The notes beneath the pieces are model-generated. The model saw only the letters and a list, made by a program, of their open reading frames with translations, ran no database searches and had not been told where the DNA came from. DNA of 64,000 bases from positions 23,898,406 to 23,962,405 of the forward strand of contig JAJKFL010000004.1 in assembly GCA_021186555.1 (NCBI GenBank), in the 5' to 3' direction. This DNA comes from Reticulitermes speratus. Its lineage: Eukaryota > Arthropoda > Insecta > Blattodea > Rhinotermitidae. Both the position numbers and the translations under genes were made by a program. Shown here piece after piece: positions 58,259 to 64,000 of the stretch (position 1 is its first letter; each line of letters opens with the position of its first letter).

Positions 58259-58552
58259 GCTCTTTTAACACTACATTACTTGATAGTATTGTGAAAATGA
58301 GAATTCTTCTATGTACGTACTTTCCTGTGTGACAATTCGCCCGTGTGCGCATTTGTCCTTGTGAGCAATTATCTTTGTGAGCATTCATCCTTGTGAACAT
58401 TCATCCGTGTGAGCATATGTCCGTGTGAGCATTTATCCCTGTGAGCATTTATCGGTGTGGGTATTTTTCCTGTGAGCATTCATGACAGTGGGGTTTTATC
58501 TGTGCGCAATTGTCGTGTGGGCTTTCGTCGTGTGGGTTTATGTCATGGAACC
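57916..58552 (-). repeat. Right arm of the MULE composite
   Basis: Inverted copy of 51548-52186. From the outer end inward it holds the GGTTCCATGAC terminus, the 17-bp units (58.33-58.50 kb), the subterminal block with AAAGTACGTACATAGAAGAA, and the beginning of LINE C. The similarity to the left arm ends at the same internal point of the esterase sequence. Confidence 0.85.
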
Positions 58553-61500
58553 GTGGTGGCGGGCACGACATTCGAGGTCGCTACTCTGCCTTCTGTTCGC
58601 TTGTTCGGCGTGGGCCGAGCGAGACACTCTGGTAATGAGCAGGACAGGTGAAGGCGCTGCTCTGGCATCTGATCGTCGGTCTGCGTGGGCTCAGCCAGAC
58701 ACTGTGGTGGCGGACACGACAGTAGAGGGCGCTGCTCTGGACTCTGTTCGAACGGTCGGCGTGGGCTAAGCCAGCCACTGTGGTGGCGGACACGACAGTT
58801 GAGTGCTCTGCTCTGGACACTGTTCGAACGTTCAGCGTGGGCTCAGCCAGCCACTGTGGTGGCGGACACGACAGGTGAGGGCGCTGATTTGGCCTCTGTT
58901 CGCTTGGTTGGCGTGGGCCCATCCATCCACTATAGTGGCGGGCACGAAACATGAGAGCGCTGCTCTGGCTTCCGTTCGTTCGGCGTGGGCTAAGCCAGTC
59001 ACTGTTGTGACGTGCACGACAGGTGAGTGCGCTGTTCTGTCCTGTGTTTGCTTGTTCGACGTGGGCTCATCCAGCCACTGTGGAGTCGGGCACAACAAGT
59101 GAGGACGCTTTTCTGGCCTCTGTTAGCTTGGACGGCGTGGGCTCACAGAGCTACTGTGGTGGCGGTCACGACAGGTGAGTGCGATACTCTTGCTTCTGTT
59201 CGCTTGGGTGGCGTAGGCTCTGACAGGCATTGTGGAGGCGGGCACGACAGGTGAGGGTGCTGCTCTGGCCTCTGAACTCTTGGTCGGCTTAGGCTCAGCC
59301 AGCCACTGTGATGGCGGGCACAACAGGTCAGGTCGCTGCTCTGGCCTCTGTTCGCTAGGACGGCGTGGGCTCAGCCAGCCACTGTGATGGCAGACACCAC
59401 AGGTGAGGGCGCTGCTCTAGCCTCTGTTCGCTTGGTCGGCGTGGGCTCAACGAGACAATGTGGTGGCGGGCACGTCTAGTGAGGGCGCTGCTCTGGCCTC
59501 TATTCGATCGGTTGGCGTTGGCTCAGCCAGCAACTGTGGTGTCGGTCAAGAGATGTGAGAGCGCTTCTTTGGCTTCTATTCGCTCGATAGGCATGGGCTC
59601 AGGCAGCCAATGTGGTGGCGGGCACGACAGGCGAGGGCGCTGCTCTGGCCAACGATCTATTGTTCCGCGTGGAGACAGCCAGCCACTGTGTTGGCGAGCA
59701 CGACAGGTGAGGGCGCTGCTCTGCCATCTGATCGCTTGTTCGGCGTGGGCCCAGCCAGCTACTGTGTGGGCGGGCACGACATGTGAGGGCGCTCCTCTAG
59801 CATCTGTTCCTCGGACGGCGTGGGCTCAGACAGCCACTGTGGTGGCGGGCACGAAAGTTGACGTTGCTGCTCTGGACACTGTTCGATCGATCGGCGTGGG
59901 CTCAGATAGCCACTGTGGTGGCGGACAAGAGAGGTGAGGGCGCTACTTTGGCCTCTATTCTCTCGGTAGGCATGGGCTCAGGCAGCCAATGTGGTGGCGG
60001 GCACGACAGGTGAGGGCGCTGCTCTGGCCTGTATTCCATCGTTCGGCGTGGGCTCAGCCAGCCACTGTGGGGCGGGCACGAAAGCTGAGGGCACTGCTCT
60101 GGCCACCGATCGCTTTTTCGGTGTGAGCTCAGCCAGCCACTGTGGAGGCGGGCACGACATTCGAGGTCGCTACTCTGCCCTCTGTACGCTTGTTCGGCGT
60201 GGGACGAGCGAGTCACTGTGGTGACGAGCAGGACAGGTGAGGGCGCTGCTCTGGCATCTGTTCGTCGGTCTGCGTGGGCTCAGACAGACACTGTGGTGGC
60301 GGGCACTACAGTTGAGGGCGCTGCTCTGGACACTGTTCGAACGGTCGGCGTGGGCTCAGCCAGCCACTGTGGTAAAGGACACGACAGGTGAGGGCGCTGC
60401 TTTGGCCTCTGTTCGGTCGGTCGGCGTGGGCTCATACAGCCACTGTGTTGGCGGGCACAACAGGTGAGGGCGCTGCTCTGGCCTCTTTTCGATCGTTCGG
60501 CGTGGGCTCAGCCTGCCACTGCGATGGCTGACAACGACAGGTGAGGAAGATGTTCAGGCCCCTATTCGATCGGTCTGCGTGAGCTCAGCCAGCCACAGAG
60601 ATGGCGGGCAAGAAATGTGAGGGAGCTGCTCTGGCCTATGTTGTCACGTTTGGCGTGGGCACAGCCAGCCACTGGGGTGGCGGGGACGACAGGTGAGGAC
60701 GATGCTGTAGGGTCTGATCTTGTGGACGGCGTGGGCTCAGATAGCCACTGTGGTGGCGGGCAACCCACATCAAGGCCCTGCTCTGGCCTCAGTTCGCTCG
60801 GTAGGCATGGAATCAGGCAGGCACTGTGGTGGTGGGCACGACAGGTGAGGGCGCTGCTTTGGCCTCTGTTCGGTCGGTCGGCGTGGGATCAGGCAGCCCC
60901 TGTGTTGGCGGGCACGGCAGTTGAGGGCGCTGCTCTGGCCTCTATTCAATCGTTCGGCGTGGGCTCAGCCAGCCACTGTGGTGGCGGGCACGATAGTTGA
61001 GGGAGCTGCTCTGGCCTCTGTTCCTCAGTCGGCGTGGGCTCAGCCAGCCTGTGTGGTGGCGGTCACGACAGTTTAGGGCGCTGCTCTGGACACTGTTCGA
61101 TCGAGCAGTGTGGGCTAAGAGAACCACTGTGATGGTGGGCACGAGAGGTGAGGGCGATGCTCTGGCCTCTGTTCGCTCTGTCGGCGTGGGCTCAAACAGC
61201 CACTGAGGAGGAGGGCACGAATGGTGACAGCACTGCTCTGTGTTCTGTCAGCTTGGTCGGCGGGGGCTCAGCCAGCCTCTGTTTTGGCGGGCACGAGAGG
61301 TGAGGTCCCTGCTCTGCCCTCCGTTCGCTTGTTTGGCGTGTGCCGAGCGAGCCACTGTGTTGACGAGCAGGACAGTTCAGTGCGCTGCTATGACCTCTGT
61401 TCGCTTGGTCGGCGTGGATCCAGCCAGCCACTGGTGGCGGGTACGAAAGGTGAGGGCGCTGCTCTGGCATCTATTCGATCGTTCGGCGTGGGCTCAGCCA

Positions 61501-64000
61501 GCCACTGTGGTGGCGGGCACGAAAGCTGAGGGCGTTGCTCTAGCCACAGATCGCTTTTTCTTCGTTGGCTCAGCCAGCCACTGTGGTGGCGGGCACGACA
61601 TTCTTGGTCGCTACTCTGCCCTCTGTTCGCTTGTTCGGCGTGGGCCGAGCGAGCCACAGTGGTGACGAGCAGGACAGGTGAGGGCGCTGCTCTGGCCTCC
61701 GTTCGTCGGTCGTCGTGGGCTCAGCCAGACACTGTGGTGGAGAGCATGACAGTTGAGGGCGCTGCTCTGGACACTGTTCGAATGGTCGGCGTGGGCTTAG
61801 CCAGCCACTGTGGTAGCGGACACGAAAGGTGAGGGCGCTGCTTTGGCCTCTGTTCGGTAGTCGGCGTGAGCTCAGGCAGCAACTGTGTTGGCGGGCATGA
61901 AAGGTGAGGGCGCTGCTCTGGCCTATATTCGATCGTTCGACGTCGGCTCAGCTAGCCACTGTGGTGGCGGGCACAATAGTTGAGAGATCTCCTCTGGGCT
62001 CAGTTCTCTCGGTCGGCGTGGGCTCAGCCAGCCAGTGTGGAGGCGTGCACGACAGTTTATGGATCTTCTCTGGAAACTGTTCTTTCGAACGGCGTGGGCT
62101 CAGCGAGCCACTGTGATGGCCGACACGATAGGTTAGGGCGCTGCTTTCCCCTCTGTTCGCTCGATAGGCATGGGCTCAAGCAGGCACTGTGGTGGTGGGC
62201 ACGACAGGTGAGGGCGTTGCTCTGGCCTCTGTTCGCTCTGTCGTCGTGGGCTCAATCAGCCACTGTGGTGGCGAGCACAACAGGTGAGTGCGATGCTCTG
62301 GCTTCCGATCATTTGTTTGGCGTAGCCTCAGCCAGCCACTGTGGTGGCAGGAACGACAGTTGAGGTCGCTGCTCTGCCCTCTGTTCACTTGTTCGTCGTG
62401 GGCCGAGCGAGCCACTGTGTTGACGAGCAGGACAGGTGAGGGCGCTGCTCTGGCCTGTGTTCCTCGGTCGGCGTGGGCTCAGATAGCCACTGTGGTGGAC
62501 GGTACGACAGTTGAGGGCGATGCTCTGGACCCTGTTCGAACGATAGCGTGGGCTCAGCCTGCCACTATGGTGGCGGACACGTCAGATCAGGGCGCTGCTT
62601 TGCCCTCTGTTCGCTCGGTCGGCATGGGCTCAGCCAGCCACTGTGGTGGCGGGTACAACAGGTAAGGGCGCTTCACTGGCCACTGGTCACCCGGTCGGCG
62701 TGGTCACAGCCAGCGACTGTGATGGTGGACACGTCAGGTGAGGGTGAAGTTCTTGCCTCTTTTCGCTTGGTCGGCGTTGGCCCAACCAGCCACTGGTGGC
62801 GGGCACGAATGGTGAGGGCGCTGCTCTGGCCTCAGTTCGATCGGTAGGCGTGGGTTCAGCTATCCATTGTGGTGGCGGACACGACAGGTGTGGGCGCTGC
62901 TCTGGCGTCAGTTCGCTCGGACGGCGTAGCCTCAGCCAGCCACAGAGATGGCGGACACGAAAGGTGTGGGCGCTGCTCTGGCCTCTGTTCACTTGGTCTG
63001 CCTGGGCACAGCCAACCACTGCGGTGGCGGGGACGAAAGATGAGGGCGCTGCTCTGGCCTCTGTTCGCTTAGACAGACACAGTTGATGGCGCAGTTCTGG
63101 TTACTGTTCGCTTGGTCTGGGGTTGTTAAGAGAGCCACTGAAGTGGCGGGCACGACAAACAAGGGCGCTGATCTGGCCTCTGTTCTCTCATTCGGCTTGG
63201 GCTAAGCCAGCCACTGTGTTGGTGGGCACGACAGTTGAGGTCGCTGCTCTGCACTCTGTTAGCTTGTTCGGCGTGGGCCGAGCGAGCCACTGTGTTGACG
63301 AGCAGGACATGTGAGGGCGCTGCTATGACCTCTGTTCGCACGGTCGGCGTGGGCCCAGCCAGCCACTGCGAGGGCGGGCACGACAGGTGAGGGCGCTACT
63401 CTGCCCTCTGTTCGCTTGTTCGTCGTGGGCCGAGCGAGCCACTGTGTTGACGAGCAGGAAAGGTAAGGGCGCTGCTATGACCTCTGTTCGCTTGGTCGGC
63501 GTGGGCCCAGCCAGCCACTGTGAGGGCGGGCACGACAGTTGAGGGCGCTGCTCTGGCCTCTGTTTGTCGGTCGGCGTGTGCTCAGCCAGCAACTGTGGTG
63601 GACGGCACGACAGTTGAGAGCGATGCTCTGGACACTTTTCGAACGGTGGCGTGGGCTCTGCCTGCCACTGTGGTAGCGGACACTACAGAACAGGGAGATG
63701 CTTTGGCCTCTGTTCGTTCGGTCGTCATGGGCCCAGCCAGCCTCTGTGGAGGCGGGCATAACAGTTAAGAGCGCTGCTCTGGCCACTGGTCGCCCGGTCA
63801 GCGTGGGTCCAGCCAGCAACTGGCGGCGGGTAAGAAAGGTGAGGGCGCTGCACTGGCCTCAGATCGATCGGTAGGCGTCGGCCCAGCTAGCCACTGAAGT
63901 GGAGGTCACGACTGGTGAAGGTGCTGCTCTGAGTTCTGTCCGCTTGGTCGGCGTGGGCTAAGCAAGCCACTGTGGTGGCGGGTACGACAGGTGAGGGCGC
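58553..64000 (-). repeat. 76-bp satellite array, reverse orientation (about 72 units, runs off the window)
   Basis: Units are in the same orientation and phase as before the MULE. The higher-order block seen in the forward array appears here in reverse order, clearly near 60.00-60.30 and 61.44-61.75 kb and partly near 62.34-62.48 and 63.23-63.47 kb. The forward and reverse arms therefore share one higher-order structure. Confidence 0.95.

Larger units (their letters stand above)
54172..58265 (-). mobile_element. CR1/jockey-superfamily LINE inserted in the MULE (LINE C)
   Basis: The minus strand runs ORF1 esterase end, endonuclease, RT and a 3' UTR of about 360 bp ending near GTGAATAAA (about 54172-54181). 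An SGNH-type esterase in ORF1 is known mainly from CR1/L2-related LINEs. The 5' end is truncated inside ORF1 and joins the MULE right arm near 58265. The body has many stops and frame changes. Confidence 0.8.
51548..58552 (+). mobile_element. Mutator-like (MULE) composite element with 9-bp target duplication
   Basis: The two ends are long inverted repeats. They are flanked by GTGGTGGCG at 51539-51547 and 58553-58561. Removing the element rebuilds a normal satellite unit, which supports a single insertion. Inside, left to right, are an outer left arm, a second inner copy of the terminal repeat (from 52331, GGTTCCATGACAAAAGCCCA), a MULE transposase gene on plus, a CR1/jockey-like LINE on minus and the right arm. 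The 9-bp duplication and transposase type agree with the Mutator superfamily. Confidence 0.85.

Noticed and set aside
51548-58552. LTR element with terminal repeats
   Set aside because: The terminal repeats are inverted, not direct, and the internal gene is a MULE transposase; no retroviral-type gene is present.
58553-64000. Similar long frames in the second satellite block
   Set aside because: Same reason: they repeat with the unit, and no start, splice or domain signal is present.

Overview
This window looks like insect nuclear DNA, probably from a TE-rich hemimetabolous insect. The evidence is one spliced animal gene with GT-AG introns (exosome subunit EXOSC5/Rrp46), tRNA-derived SINEs, arthropod-type non-LTR retrotransposons (jockey-like, I-like and CR1/jockey-like), pogo-, mariner- and Mutator-type DNA transposons, and a very large GC-rich tandem array. 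The species cannot be named from the sequence alone. No prokaryotic operon, CRISPR array or LTR element was seen.

Regions. (1) 1-18.4 kb is AT-rich and gene-poor. It holds SINEs, microsatellites, small foldback repeats and a pogo-like element carrying a nested, internally deleted mariner-like element. (2) 18,485-27,129 (+) is EXOSC5 in five coding exons. Each coding exon boundary fits consensus splice sites and phase, but the last exon carries an apparent one-base frameshift before the conserved C-terminus. Its introns are full of foldbacks, SINEs and a mariner-like fragment. (3) 27.95-34.76 kb holds two non-LTR retrotransposons in tandem on the minus strand: an I-like LINE with endonuclease, RT and RNase H, abutting the gag and endonuclease part of a jockey-like LINE. 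(4) 34.8 kb to the window end is a satellite of about 76-bp units, roughly 270 copies. It runs in + orientation to about 44,052, flips head-to-head at a small palindrome, and runs in - orientation afterwards.

The satellite is interrupted twice. At 49.14-50.74 kb there are two copies of the first ~170 bp of 18S rRNA (minus strand), each with 5'-ETS-like sequence and linked by a 51-bp tandem repeat, so the 76-bp satellite is probably an expanded ribosomal intergenic-spacer repeat. At 51,548-58,552 a 7-kb Mutator-like (MULE) composite sits in a single satellite unit, flanked by a 9-bp target duplication (GTGGTGGCG). It contains a FLYWCH/MULE transposase gene, a 4.1-kb CR1/jockey-like LINE, and arms of about 640 bp that are inverted copies of each other and include the LINE's esterase-coding segment.

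The most unusual signal is a short structured motif, CTGANGAT then a hairpin then GAAAC, found in at least four different dispersed-repeat families. The hairpin sequence differs between families but its pairing is kept. It resembles the hammerhead-ribozyme variants with almost no stem III that are known from Penelope-like elements.
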